This document shows, piece after piece, positions 1 to 8,131 of a stretch of 32,477 nucleotides of DNA. The stretch spans positions 1-32,477 of the forward strand of contig QKYL01000008.1 of the NCBI GenBank assembly GCA_003255745.1, written 5' to 3'. Both the position numbers and the translations under genes were made by a program. The notes beneath the pieces are model-generated. The model saw nothing but the letters and a program-made list of their open reading frames with translations. It ran no database searches and was not told where the DNA came from. The number at the start of each line of letters is the position of its first letter. Positions within the stretch are counted from its first letter, which is position 1. This DNA is from Paracoccus saliphilus (GTDB taxonomy: Bacteria > Pseudomonadota > Alphaproteobacteria > Rhodobacterales > Rhodobacteraceae).

Positions 1-506
1 CGGTCAGATACACAGAGTTTCAGACACTCCCCAAGCTAAAAGGGAAAAGCTTTAAGCGCCTCGCGCAACAGATCCCAAAACCGTTCAGCAACGTCACACA
101 TGCGCGCGCCAGAGCGGAACAGGGCAACACGAACGTCTATAGCCCACTCCCACTCCCGCGGCCCGCCAGAGGCCAAGCGCCCCGTTGATCCCACTTTGTT
201 CCTTGCAAGGCTGTAAGCGGTGGCGCCGCCGCACCTGCTTTCAGCTTGACGGCTTGAAGTTCCATGTATGGACGCTCGCCGTTTGCAAGGGTTTTCTTGT
301 CTTGATGTCGACAGGTTGGGTGCGGTCATGTATTCGGCCCTTCGTTGCGACCCACGGCCGCTGGCCCTGATGAAATCCGCGGATCAACTCCCAATCAAGG
401 CAACGCGCACACAAGCGGCGCTTGGAACTAGGCGGGTCTGGTCGATCCCCGGCAAAACCGGTCTGTCATCAAGTCACGTTCACCCGAGCAACTCGTCGTC
501 TCTTGT
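1..506. other. No gene recognised; 3' flank of IS110-type scrap
   Basis: I see no convincing coding sequence in this stretch; the open frames on both strands lack family resemblance and ribosome binding sites. It lies just downstream, on the minus strand, of the IS110-family transposase remnant that stops at 507. Part of it may therefore be the 3' non-coding end of that element. I cannot place the element's outer border. Confidence 0.5.
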
Positions 507-659
507 TCAGGCCGCCGCGCCGGGCGGCTCCTGGTGATAGACTCGCCCGGAAATCAGCACCGCCCAGATGATCCTGGCCGTCTTGTTTGCCATCGCGACT
601 GCGGCGACCTTGCCCGGTCGCCGGGTCAGCACATTCGCAAGCCAGTTTTCCGATGCCGG
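507..659 (-). pseudogene. IS110-family transposase, C-terminal remnant
   Basis: Reading leftward from about 659, one frame gives some 50 residues that include WLANVLTRRPGKVAAVAMAN and KTARIIWAVLISG, ending in TGA at 507-509. An RKP-KVAAVALANKMARIxWA pattern followed by a short tail is the usual C-terminus of IS110-family (DEDD/serine) transposases, which are normally over 300 residues. Everything N-terminal of this is missing: at about 660 the sequence switches to a metallo-hydrolase fragment on the other strand. This is a dead scrap. It is named from remembered family pattern, without a search. Confidence 0.65.
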
Positions 660-660
660 T

Positions 661-1740
661 TTTTCGCGAGCATAATGAATCAGGGCGCTTCACTCCCGGC
701 CATACACCTGAACATATGTCCTACCTGCTTTTCGACGGCGACAAGGACACGCCTTGGGGCGTGCTGTCGGGCGACGCCTTCTCCGTCGACAGCGTCGCCG
801 GCCCGACCTGATGGGGGATGAACAAACCGACGAGCTGACCGAACAGCTCTTTCACACCGTGCAGGACGTGTTCATGGCGTTGCCCGACGACGTCATCATC
901 TATCCCTGCCATGGCGCAGGATCTGCCTGCGGACCGGACATCGGGGACAGGATGTCATCGACGATCGGCTACGAGCGCCGCTTTAACACCTACGCGCGCA
1001 TCACGGATCTCGCAGAGTTCAGAAAAGCCATGCAGCAGGACGCGCCGCCGGTGCCAGCCCATTATCCGCGGCTGAAGAAGGTCAACGCGCAGGGTCCGGA
1101 GGTGCTGCGCAACCTGCCTCGGATCGAGCCCATGACTGTGGAGCGCTTCGCCTCGGCCACCGCGGACGGTGCGCAGGTTCTGGACGTGCGGGACATGATG
1201 GACTTCGGCGCCGGCCACGTCCCCGGCAGCCTCAACATAGGCGCCAAGCCGGAGCTGTCGGTCTGGGCAGGCTGGCTGCTCGCCCCGGAAAAGCCGATCC
1301 ATCTGGTCCTGCACGACGACACGGAGTTGCCTGACGTGCTGCGCCTGCTCTGGCGCACGGGCTTTACCGAGTTCGGCGGCTACCTTGTCGGCGGCATGGC
1401 CGCATGGCGCGAAGCCGGCCGGCACTTCGCGCAGATCCCGCAGATATCGGTGCACGAACTGAAGGACGCAAAGGACCTGACACCGCTTGACGTGCGCAAG
1501 CCGGATGAATGGGGGGGGGGGCACGTGCCTGGCGCGACGCATGCGTTTTTGGGCGAAATGAGGGACAAGATTACCGATCTTGATCGCTCCGCTTCCTATG
1601 CCACCTATTGCACAAGTGGCTTCCGCGCTTCCATCGCCGCAAGCCTTTTGAAGAAGAACGGCTTCGAGCAGGTGCGCAACGTGCCCGGCAGCTGGAAGGC
1701 ATGGAAGGCCGCTGGCTACGAAGCTGAGAAACCGAGTTAA
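661..1740 (+). pseudogene. MBL-fold hydrolase with rhodanese domains, truncated and frameshifted
   Basis: This is the remnant of an MBL-fold metallo-hydrolase fused to two rhodanese domains, a class tied to sulfide/persulfide handling. The MBL part starts abruptly near 661 with FTPGHTPEHMSYLL; the N-terminal half, with its HxHxDH metal site, is absent. That frame ends at 811 (SVAGPT then stop). The correct continuation, GRPDLMGDEQTDELTEQL, lies one base out of phase, and restoring a single G next to 797 joins the two. The first rhodanese domain (around DVRDMMDFGAGHVPGS) has no catalytic Cys. The second has a CTSGFR active loop (CX4R). A run of eleven G at 1511-1521 sits inside the second domain. 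It stops 13 bases before the DUF442 gene, so the two were one operon. It is nonfunctional as an MBL enzyme. The rhodanese half could only be made from an internal start such as 811. Confidence 0.75.
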
Positions 1741-1750
1741 GGAGGACATC

Positions 1751-2212
1751 ATGAAAGACACGATCCAGATCAATGATCGTTTCACCGTCGTCGGGTTCGC
1801 GCACGAGGCTGAACAAATCGGCGAAATCGCGCAGGAGGGTTTCCGCTCGCTCATCAACCTACAAACCGACGATGAGGACAAGAAGCTGAAGATGAAACCG
1901 CAGGAGGAGGGGCGCAAGGCCGAGGAAGTGGGCCTGACCTACCTGCACCATCCGGTGGATGGCGAAAAGCTCTCGGACGACGTGGTCGACGCCTTCCGCC
2001 GCAAGGCAACCGAACTGACGGCACGGGTGTTGGTCCACTGCGCCTCTGGCAAGCGGTCGGGCGCCTTTGTCATGGTGCACATCGGCTGCGAAATGGGGAT
2101 GAGCGGCGATGAGGTCGTAGAGAAGGCCGAGGAAATGGGCTTCAAATGCAACACGCCGGAGCTGGAGAAGTTCGTGAAGGATTACGTCAACAACCACAAC
2201 GGAAAGGGTTGA
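1751..2212 (+). CDS. DUF442/TIGR01244-type sulfurtransferase or phosphatase
   Basis: This 153-residue cytoplasmic protein resembles the beta-lactamase-hydrolase-like family (DUF442, TIGR01244), whose fold is that of dual-specificity phosphatases. The catalytic loop is HCASGKR at residues 96-102, with Cys97 and Arg102. The CX4R spacing is like that of rhodaneses rather than the CX5R of true tyrosine phosphatases, which favours sulfur transfer. The start is well supported: AAGGAGG lies seven bases upstream of the ATG. It follows the rhodanese gene by 10 bases, the usual pairing in sulfide-oxidation loci. Unlike its partner it is intact. The substrate cannot be read from the sequence. Confidence 0.8.
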   Translation: MKDTIQINDRFTVVGFAHEAEQIGEIAQEGFRSLINLQTDDEDKKLKMKPQEEGRKAEEVGLTYLHHPVDGEKLSDDVVDAFRRKATELTARVLVHCASGKRSGAFVMVHIGCEMGMSGDEVVEKAEEMGFKCNTPELEKFVKDYVNNHNGKG

Positions 2213-2261
2213 ACTGCGGACAAGGCGGTCGAACGCCAAAGTCTGCCCCCAGATGTATTGC

Positions 2262-3005
2262 TATTCTTCCTTCATGGCTATCGCGCTATTGGGAACCTGA
2301 CGGGCATGCTGGGGCAGGGGCGAGAGTAGGTTGATCAGGTTGTCCATCAGTGGCCTGGATCGCCGGTCGTTGTTGCGGAAGATCGCCGTGTAGCGGCTGA
2401 CGCGCTCGACCACCGTTTCCACGTTGGCTGGTCCATGCTCCTTGCGGAAGATCATCAGGTCGGCTTCCTAGTGGCCGAAGACCTGCCGGTCCCTGACCGC
2501 CTGAGGGCGGTTCCAGATCATGCAGCGCTCGGGAAACACGAGGCTTCTCGGTTTGCGCGTATAGCGTGGCTTTCGTTGGCGCCCTTGCTCGGGCAGATAG
2601 TGGGCCAGCTCCTGCGCCTGGCCCTCGCGCGAGTAGACATAGCGGTAGATCGTCTCGTGGCAGAGGCGAATGCGGTGCTGCTCAAGCCGCATCCGGCCGG
2701 CGATCTGTTCGGGAGACCAACCCGCCTTGAGCGCACCCTCGACTGCTGCTTTCAACTCCGGGTTGGCGATCAGCTTTCGGTGAACCGCGCGGCGGCGCTC
2801 ATACTTGTCTGAGCAGTCACCGCATAGTAGCCGCTACACTGCGGAAGCTCGGCGTCCTGGTACGTGTTCCGCTTCAGCTCCCGATAGATTGTCGAGGGTG
2901 GGCGCGAAAGGCGGTCTACAATTCTGGCGCCGGCATCTTGCCTTCACGCCATTTGGCAATCTTTCGACGTTCTTCGAAACTCAGGTGCTGGTAGGGGGGA
3001 GCCAT
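2262..3005 (-). pseudogene. IS30-family transposase, multiply disrupted
   Basis: The start at 3005 (MAPPYQHLSFEERRKIAKWR) matches the helix-turn-helix N-terminus of IS30-family transposases. Homology then runs across three frames: RLSRPPSTIYRELKRNTYQD, then SGYYAVTAQ, then KYERRRAVHRKLI with GWSPEQIAGRMR. One base is missing near 2930 (PAPE to IVDR) and another near 2812 (TAQ to DKYE). At 2469-2471 the conserved Trp in GHWEADLM is TAG. The last recognisable residues are LSPLPQHARQ near 2297, so about 80 C-terminal residues, including part of the DDE site, are gone. Family members are usually around 320-350 residues. The element cannot be active. Confidence 0.85.
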
Positions 3006-3344
3006 TCGCCAACCTCGATGCAAATACCTGTATTACTTTGGTATTTATACTTCGTTTGTGAATCCATCTCCTAACTATCATCAACGCGATAATGAAAACC
3101 GGAACGGCCTACCGAGACGCCATTGCCTGAAACACAGTTGCTACTCAGTTGGAGCCTTTGGCAGACCCGGCGCGGTTCAGAGCGCCTTCTGTAAGCGCGC
3201 CAGTGCATCGGGCACCGAAGAAGCCCATCAGCCTTCCGTCTGGATGAGCACCTTCTGCTGCGCTGGTCATTGCTTCCTCTGTCGCGCTAACGCGCCCTTC
3301 CCAGAGAAGACAGCTGCCGTGCCGAGCGGGACAGGCCGATAGGT
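3006..3344. other. Non-coding gap beside IS30 remnant
   Basis: No gene is supported here. The part next to the transposase is clearly AT-richer than the rest of the window and holds a perfect inverted repeat, AAATACC (3022-3028) and GGTATTT (3040-3046), separated by 11 bases. It could be the element's terminus and promoter or a leftover operator. On the minus strand short frames between about 3180 and 3290 look vaguely protein-like but are cut by stops. They may be debris of an older gene that I cannot name. Confidence 0.45.
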
Positions 3345-4775
3345 TTACCCCGACGATTCCATTTTGATTGTAACTGTCTTGACGTGACCGTAATGGTGCA
3401 GCGCCTCAATGCCTTTCTCGCGGCCATAGCCGCTATGCTTGTGCCCGCCGAACGGAGTTTGGACCGACATGGTATTCCAGACATTGACGAAGATCTGCCC
3501 GGCCTCGATGCGGTCGGCCACCCGCAGCGCCCGGCTGACGTCGCGTGTCCAGAGCGTGCCGATAAGCCCGTAATCGCTGTCATTCGCGATCGAGATCGCC
3601 TCTTGCTCGGTGTCAAAAGGAATCACGACGCCGACGGGGCCAAAGATCTCTTCGCGGGCGATGCGCATCTGGTTGGAGACATCGGCGTAGAGCGTCGGCT
3701 CGATGAAGTGCCCGTCGGGGCTGCCCGCCACCGTCGCCACCTTGCCGCCCGCAACCAGCCGAGCGCCGTCTTTGCGCGCCACGTCGAAAAAGCCCTGCAC
3801 CCGCTGGAACTGAGGCGCCGTAATGATCGGGCCAAGGTTTTCGCCCGGCACCAGCGCCTCGATCGCCCTGCGCGCGGCCGCCAAAAAGTCCTCGTAGACG
3901 CCGCGTTGGACCAAGATACGGGTGCCCGCCGAACAGACCTGACCTGCATTGAGCGTGAACCCCTTGATCGACTCGCGGGCCGCAAGGTCCAGATCGGCGT
4001 CGTCGAAGACGATGTTGGCGGACTTGCCGCCCAGTTCGAGCGTCAGCGGAATGATGCGCTCGGCGGCGATGCGGCCAATGGCCTGGCCCACGCCGACCGA
4101 GCCGGTGAAGGCGACCTTGCGCACGGCGGGATGGCGCACGATCGCCTCGCCCACGGTGGGTCCGGTGCCCAGAACCACATTGATCACGCCGTCGGGCAGG
4201 CCCGCCTCGCGCCCCAGCTCGGCCATGGCGATGGTGGTCTGCGAGGTGACCTCGGACGGCTTGGCCACGACCACGTTGCCCGCCGTCAGCGCCGGCGCGA
4301 TGGCGCGCGCGGCCTGGTTCAGCGGCAGGTTCCACGGGGTGATGACCCCCACGACACCAAAGGGCTCGCGCCGGGTGAAGACGTGCTGATCAGGGGCCAC
4401 GTCCAGCACATCGCCTGCCGGAAGATAGACAAGGCTGCCGTAGAATTCGAAATAGGCGGCGCTGCCTTCGATCTCGGCGAGGGCGGTCGCTAGGGGTTTG
4501 CCCGTATCCGCCTGCTCCAGCGCGGCCAGATGGTCGCGGTTGATGCGCATGGCGGCGGCGATGGCCAGCATGACACGGCCCCGTTCCGCGGCCGGAAAGC
4601 GCCGCCATCCGTCGGCGGCAGCCTGCGCTGCGGCCACCGCGCGCTCGACATCGGCGGCGGTCCCGGCCGCAACATGGCCCCCCACCTGCCCGGTGGACGG
4701 GTTCACCGCCGCAAGATAGTCGCCGCCCTGCGGCGCCACGGACTGCCCGCCGATCCAGTGATCCAATCGATACAT
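3345..4775 (-). CDS. NAD(P)-dependent aldehyde dehydrogenase
   Basis: This 476-residue soluble aldehyde dehydrogenase oxidises an aldehyde to the carboxylate. The complete active site is visible: Asn149 in TPWNLP, Glu247 in LELGGK, and the nucleophile Cys281 in NAGQVCSAGTR. EEIFGPV and the C-terminal GGHKHSGYGRE are also present. I chose the ATG at 4775, which has AAAGG seven bases upstream. An ATG at 4790 overlaps the SDR stop as TGATG and would add five residues. The overlap shows translational coupling with the upstream SDR, so the pair probably works in sequence, alcohol to aldehyde to acid. The family (ALDH superfamily, betaine/phenylacetaldehyde-like) does not fix the substrate. Confidence 0.93.
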   Translation of the reverse strand: MYRLDHWIGGQSVAPQGGDYLAAVNPSTGQVGGHVAAGTAADVERAVAAAQAAADGWRRFPAAERGRVMLAIAAAMRINRDHLAALEQADTGKPLATALAEIEGSAAYFEFYGSLVYLPAGDVLDVAPDQHVFTRREPFGVVGVITPWNLPLNQAARAIAPALTAGNVVVAKPSEVTSQTTIAMAELGREAGLPDGVINVVLGTGPTVGEAIVRHPAVRKVAFTGSVGVGQAIGRIAAERIIPLTLELGGKSANIVFDDADLDLAARESIKGFTLNAGQVCSAGTRILVQRGVYEDFLAAARRAIEALVPGENLGPIITAPQFQRVQGFFDVARKDGARLVAGGKVATVAGSPDGHFIEPTLYADVSNQMRIAREEIFGPVGVVIPFDTEQEAISIANDSDYGLIGTLWTRDVSRALRVADRIEAGQIFVNVWNTMSVQTPFGGHKHSGYGREKGIEALHHYGHVKTVTIKMESSG

Positions 4776-4789
4776 GTCATGGCCTTTCA

Positions 4790-5587
4790 TCAGCGCACCT
4801 TCAGGGTGATGCCGCCGTCCAGCACCAGCTCGATGCCGGTGACAAAGCGCGATTCGTCCGAGGCTAGGAAGACCGAGGCATGGGCCACGTCCCATCCGTC
4901 GCCCATATGGCCCAAGGGCACCAGCGCATCGCGGGCCGCGACCATCGCCTCGGTCGAGCCGTAGACTCCGGTCACGTTGCCCTTGTGGATCAGCGGCGTG
5001 TTCATCAGCCCCGGCAGGATCGCGTTGCAGCGGATGCCCTTGGGCGCATAGTTCAGCGCGATATCGCGGGTGAAGGCGTTCACCGCGCCCTTGGACGCCG
5101 AATAGCTGATGCAGCTGTAGCCGAGCGAATGGGTCGAGGCGATCGAGCTGATGTTGATGATCGAGCCCTTGCCCTGCGCCGTCATGACCGGCAGCACCTC
5201 GCGGCAGGTCAGGTAAAGGCTCTTGACGTTGATCGCCATCAGCCGGTCCCACTGCTCTTCGGACAGATCCTCGGGCCCCCCCGGATCGATGATGCCGACA
5301 TTGTTGTGCAGCACGTCGATGCGGCCGAAGGCCTGCATCGCGCGGGCGACGGTTGACTTGACCTGATCGGCCTTCGAGACGTCGCAGACATCGGTTTCGA
5401 CCGTGCCACCCTCGTCGCGGATGATCTGTGCGGTCTCCTCGACCGCCTCGCGGCTGATGTCCGATGCGAACACCGTCGCGCCCTCGCGCGCGAACTGCAC
5501 TGCCGCGGCCTTGCCGTTGCCCCAGCCCGGCCCGATCGAGCCTGCTCCGGTCACGAAGACCACCTTGTCCTTCAAGCGTTCGCCCAT
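4790..5587 (-). CDS. SDR-family oxidoreductase
   Basis: This is a 265-residue classical short-chain dehydrogenase/reductase. The cofactor loop is TGAGSIGPG (13-21) followed by an unusual extra Trp-Gly-Asn-Gly before the helix. NNVG is at 95-98, the active-site Ser at 147/148, and Tyr162 and Lys166 lie in SYSASK. The C-terminus LDGGITLKVR is normal for the family. GGGAGGATGCCGC precedes the ATG. It is the first gene of a leftward pair with the aldehyde dehydrogenase, and the LysR gene lies 85 bases upstream in the same orientation. It probably oxidises a hydroxy group of the island's substrate. The actual compound is unknown. Confidence 0.92.
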   Translation of the reverse strand: MGERLKDKVVFVTGAGSIGPGWGNGKAAAVQFAREGATVFASDISREAVEETAQIIRDEGGTVETDVCDVSKADQVKSTVARAMQAFGRIDVLHNNVGIIDPGGPEDLSEEQWDRLMAINVKSLYLTCREVLPVMTAQGKGSIINISSIASTHSLGYSCISYSASKGAVNAFTRDIALNYAPKGIRCNAILPGLMNTPLIHKGNVTGVYGSTEAMVAARDALVPLGHMGDGWDVAHASVFLASDESRFVTGIELVLDGGITLKVR

Positions 5588-5672
5588 GCGGCATCCTCCC
5601 GTTCCGGGTCAGTGTGGGACGGCGGGCCGGCGCGGGGAAATATCTTTCCGATCTGCGCCCCAGAGGCGGGGG

Positions 5673-6614
5673 CTATAGCGGCGCCTCGGGATCAGCCCGC
5701 CAGATGCCGCGACGAACCAGATCGCCGATCACCTGCACCGTGATCCGTTCCAGCTCGGCGCTGGCTCGGCCCATAGGCTTGGCAGGGTTGCGCACCAGAT
5801 AAACCGGGCGGGCCATTCGCGGATCGGTGATCGGCGCCATGACCAGCTCGCCGCGCTCGACGAAGTCGAGGGCGGCGGCCGGGGCGAGGATCGTGTAGCC
5901 GCTGCCGCGCGAGACCATGGTCTTGATCTGCGGCAGCGCATCCATCTCGGTCGCGATGTTCAGCGCGACGCCGCTGGTGCGGGCGTGGCGGTCGATCATC
6001 GTGCGCAGGCCGTGATGGCGCGAGGGCAGCACCATCTCGACCGGCGCCAGGTCGGCCAGGCGCACTGGGCTGCCGGGCGGCGTCGCAAAGGGCCATGTGT
6101 CGGGGGCCGAGAAGAAATACAGCTCCTCGGTCATCAGCAGCGTATGCGACAGGTGCCGCACCGCGCCAATGTCGTAAAGGATGCCCAGGTCGATCGACTG
6201 ATCCTCAAGCCATGTCTGGATGAAGCCGCTCATCGCCTCGACTGCGCGCAGCCGGACCTTGGGCAGCTCGACCCGGACGGTCTCAGCCAGCGGGACCGAC
6301 AGGACCATCGACACCGAACTGGGCAGGCCGAAGCTGACCTCGCCCACCGCGTCATGGCCCGACTGGCGCACCGCATCCACGGCGTTCTCCAGCGCGCGGG
6401 TGATCTGTTGTGCGTGGGTCAACAGCAACTGCCCGGACTGCGTCAGCGACACGCCGCGGGGCGAGCGTTCCAGAAGCTGCACGCCCAGTTCCCGCTCGAG
6501 CGAAATGACGTGCTGGGACAGCGACGGCTGCGCGACCGACACCCGCTGCGCCGCGCCCGACAGCGAGCCTTCCTCGGCGATGGCGATGAAGTAGCGCAGC
6601 TGTCTGATATCCAT
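5673..6614 (-). CDS. LysR-family regulator, NAC/CbbR-like (first copy)
   Basis: This 313-residue transcription factor has an N-terminal winged helix-turn-helix (about residues 1-60: QLRYFIAIAEEGSLSGAAQR, then VAQPSLSQHVISLERELGV) and a two-lobed effector domain. It resembles the second LysR at 27668 throughout, with shared blocks such as SMVLSVPLAETVR, VRLRA-EAMSG and SRGSGYTI. The two are paralogues. It faces away from the GST-like gene at 6736, leaving a 121-base shared control region with inverted repeats, the normal LysR arrangement. It may also drive the SDR-aldehyde dehydrogenase pair behind it. The effector is unknown; an intermediate of the pathway is the default guess. Confidence 0.93.
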   Translation of the reverse strand: MDIRQLRYFIAIAEEGSLSGAAQRVSVAQPSLSQHVISLERELGVQLLERSPRGVSLTQSGQLLLTHAQQITRALENAVDAVRQSGHDAVGEVSFGLPSSVSMVLSVPLAETVRVELPKVRLRAVEAMSGFIQTWLEDQSIDLGILYDIGAVRHLSHTLLMTEELYFFSAPDTWPFATPPGSPVRLADLAPVEMVLPSRHHGLRTMIDRHARTSGVALNIATEMDALPQIKTMVSRGSGYTILAPAAALDFVERGELVMAPITDPRMARPVYLVRNPAKPMGRASAELERITVQVIGDLVRRGIWRADPEAPL

Positions 6615-6638
6615 CCTGTGCCCCGCATCCGCCAGATG

Positions 6639-6664
6639 TTTTTCTTCTTGTCCCCTACGAAAAA
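6639..6664. promoter_or_regulatory. Candidate LysR operator between divergent genes
   Basis: TTTTTC (6639-6644) and GAAAAA (6659-6664) form an inverted repeat that contains TTC-N11-GAA. It overlaps a second, offset pair, TGTCCC (6649-6654) and GGGACA (6674-6679). LysR-type boxes commonly have a T-N11-A core, and the site lies in the divergent gap between the regulator and the gene at 6736. Visual evidence only. Confidence 0.35.
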
Positions 6665-6735
6665 CAGTCTGACGGGACAGGCTCGGCTGCTGCTAACTTG
6701 GGCCGATATCATCGCAGTTCGAGGAGGAACGCAAG

Positions 6736-7683
6736 ATGATCACACCCATCCTTCACCACTACGACCTGTCACCCTTCTGCGAGAAGATCCGCCTGGCGAT
6801 GGGCCTGAAGGACCTCGACTGGATCTCGGTCAAGGTCGAAGCCGTGCCGCCGCGCCCCGCGCTGGACGCGCTGACCGGCGGCTATCGGCGGCTGCCCGTG
6901 CTGCAGCTGGGCGCCGACATCTTCTGCGACAGTGCGCTGGTCTTCGACGCACTCGAACGGCTGAAGCCGACGCCGACGCTCTATCCGCAGGGCGAGGGGC
7001 TCGCCAAAGGCCTGTCGATGTGGTGGGACCGCGCGACCTGGATTCCCGCGATCGGCGTGCTGGTCGGCCATATCGGCGAGCATCTGCCGCAGGCCTTCCT
7101 AGACGACCGGCGCGAGCACTATTTGGGTTTCGACATCTCGAAGCCTGCGATGGCGCCGCTGCTGCCGGCGCATGTCCAGCAGATGGCGACGATGGCAAGC
7201 TGGCTGGATTCGATGCTGGGGCAGGGGCACGACTTCCTGACCGGCGGGCAGCCAAGCGCGGCCGACCTGACCTGTCACCATTCCCTGTGGCTGCTGCGCG
7301 CCAATGCCGGCGCCGAGGTGATCGACGCGCAGCTCGGCCTGTCGCCGCGCGTCATCGCATGGATGGGTCGCGTCGCGGCGCTTGGTCACGGGCGCATGAC
7401 CCAGATGACGCCGGATCAGGCCGTCGCGGCTGCTCGCGATACCCGGCCGGACCCCGCGCTGCTGCCGGAAGGCGATGATCCGAGCGGTCTGAAGCGGGGC
7501 ACCGAGGTGACGGTGACGCCGGACGACACTGCCCGTGTGCCGGTTCGCGGGCGCCTGGTTGCCGCGAATTCGCAACAGTTGACGGTGTCGGTCAGCGGCG
7601 AGGCCGGCGACCTGCATGTCCATTTTCCGCGCGCGGGGTTCCAGACCCTGCCCGTGGCCGCCGACAGCCGCGACGCGGCATGA
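6736..7683 (+). CDS. Glutathione S-transferase-like protein with C-terminal extension
   Basis: This is a 315-residue protein. Residues 1-80 form a thioredoxin-type GST domain with LSPFCEKIR (Cys15 at the active-site position) and DSALVFDAL for glutathione binding. Residues 90-225 form the helical GST domain, including FLTGGQPSAADLTCH. About 85 further residues (GLKRGTEVTVTPDD to the end) look like a small beta-rich add-on, so the protein is longer than the usual 200-230. GAGGAGGAAC precedes the ATG. It is the first gene of a rightward pair with the SnoaL-like gene and is divergent from LysR. It may conjugate or deconjugate glutathione, or isomerise a pathway intermediate; the sequence does not decide. 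Confidence 0.8.
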   Translation: MITPILHHYDLSPFCEKIRLAMGLKDLDWISVKVEAVPPRPALDALTGGYRRLPVLQLGADIFCDSALVFDALERLKPTPTLYPQGEGLAKGLSMWWDRATWIPAIGVLVGHIGEHLPQAFLDDRREHYLGFDISKPAMAPLLPAHVQQMATMASWLDSMLGQGHDFLTGGQPSAADLTCHHSLWLLRANAGAEVIDAQLGLSPRVIAWMGRVAALGHGRMTQMTPDQAVAAARDTRPDPALLPEGDDPSGLKRGTEVTVTPDDTARVPVRGRLVAANSQQLTVSVSGEAGDLHVHFPRAGFQTLPVAADSRDAA

Positions 7684-7714
7684 TTCACATCCTACCGCTC
7701 GGAAAGGTCCGCCG

Positions 7715-8125
7715 ATGAGCATCGAGACGCAGAAGCAATTGGCGAAGGACTACTTCAAGGCCTTCGCCACCAAGGACGAGGCCTGGCTGCGCCAGCATGT
7801 CAGCCCCGACTACATCCGCCGCGACACTACCTTGCCCTTCGAGGTCAAGGGTCCCGAAGGGGTGCTGCAACTGGGTGATCTGTTGCTGGGCGCTTTTTCC
7901 GAGATCGCGCTGGATGTGCGGGATGTCGTTGCCGAAGGCGACAAGGTGCTGATCCGGTTGGATTTCAGCGGTGTGCACAGTGGGCCCTTCGGCGACTATC
8001 AGGCCACCGGCAAGCGCTTTTCTGTGATGGTGCTGGACCTTTTCCGCTTTCAGGACGGAAAGATCGCGGAACAGTGGCCCGCCATCGACAATCTGGGCCT
8101 ACAGCAGCAAATCGGCATGATCTGA
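7715..8125 (+). CDS. SnoaL-like/ester-cyclase family protein
   Basis: This 136-residue single-domain protein has the NTF2-like alpha+beta barrel typical of SnoaL-like polyketide cyclases. It carries the opening helix (KQLAKDYFKAFATKDEAWL), the DYIRRD loop, GDKVLIRLDFSGVHSGPFG, and the closing FRFQDGKIAEQWPAIDN. The ATG at 7715 is preceded by GGAAAGG at good spacing, 31 bases after the GST-like gene; the frame is open further upstream but has no other support. Members of the fold act as cyclases, isomerases, dehydratases or binding proteins, so only the fold is assigned. It ends seven bases before the stop of the convergent fumarase-type gene. Confidence 0.8.
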   Translation: MSIETQKQLAKDYFKAFATKDEAWLRQHVSPDYIRRDTTLPFEVKGPEGVLQLGDLLLGAFSEIALDVRDVVAEGDKVLIRLDFSGVHSGPFGDYQATGKRFSVMVLDLFRFQDGKIAEQWPAIDNLGLQQQIGMI

Positions 8126-8131
8126 TGGCAC

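Noticed and set aside
3345..5594. A single 749-residue frame covering both the SDR and aldehyde dehydrogenase regions
   Set aside because: The first third is an out-of-frame shadow of the SDR at 4790-5587. Only the part from about 4775 has aldehyde dehydrogenase motifs, so this is two genes and not a fusion.
5985..7478. 497-residue plus-strand frame across LysR and the GST-like gene
   Set aside because: It spans two convincing genes in other frames, has Arg/Gly/Ala-rich low-information content and no domain pattern.
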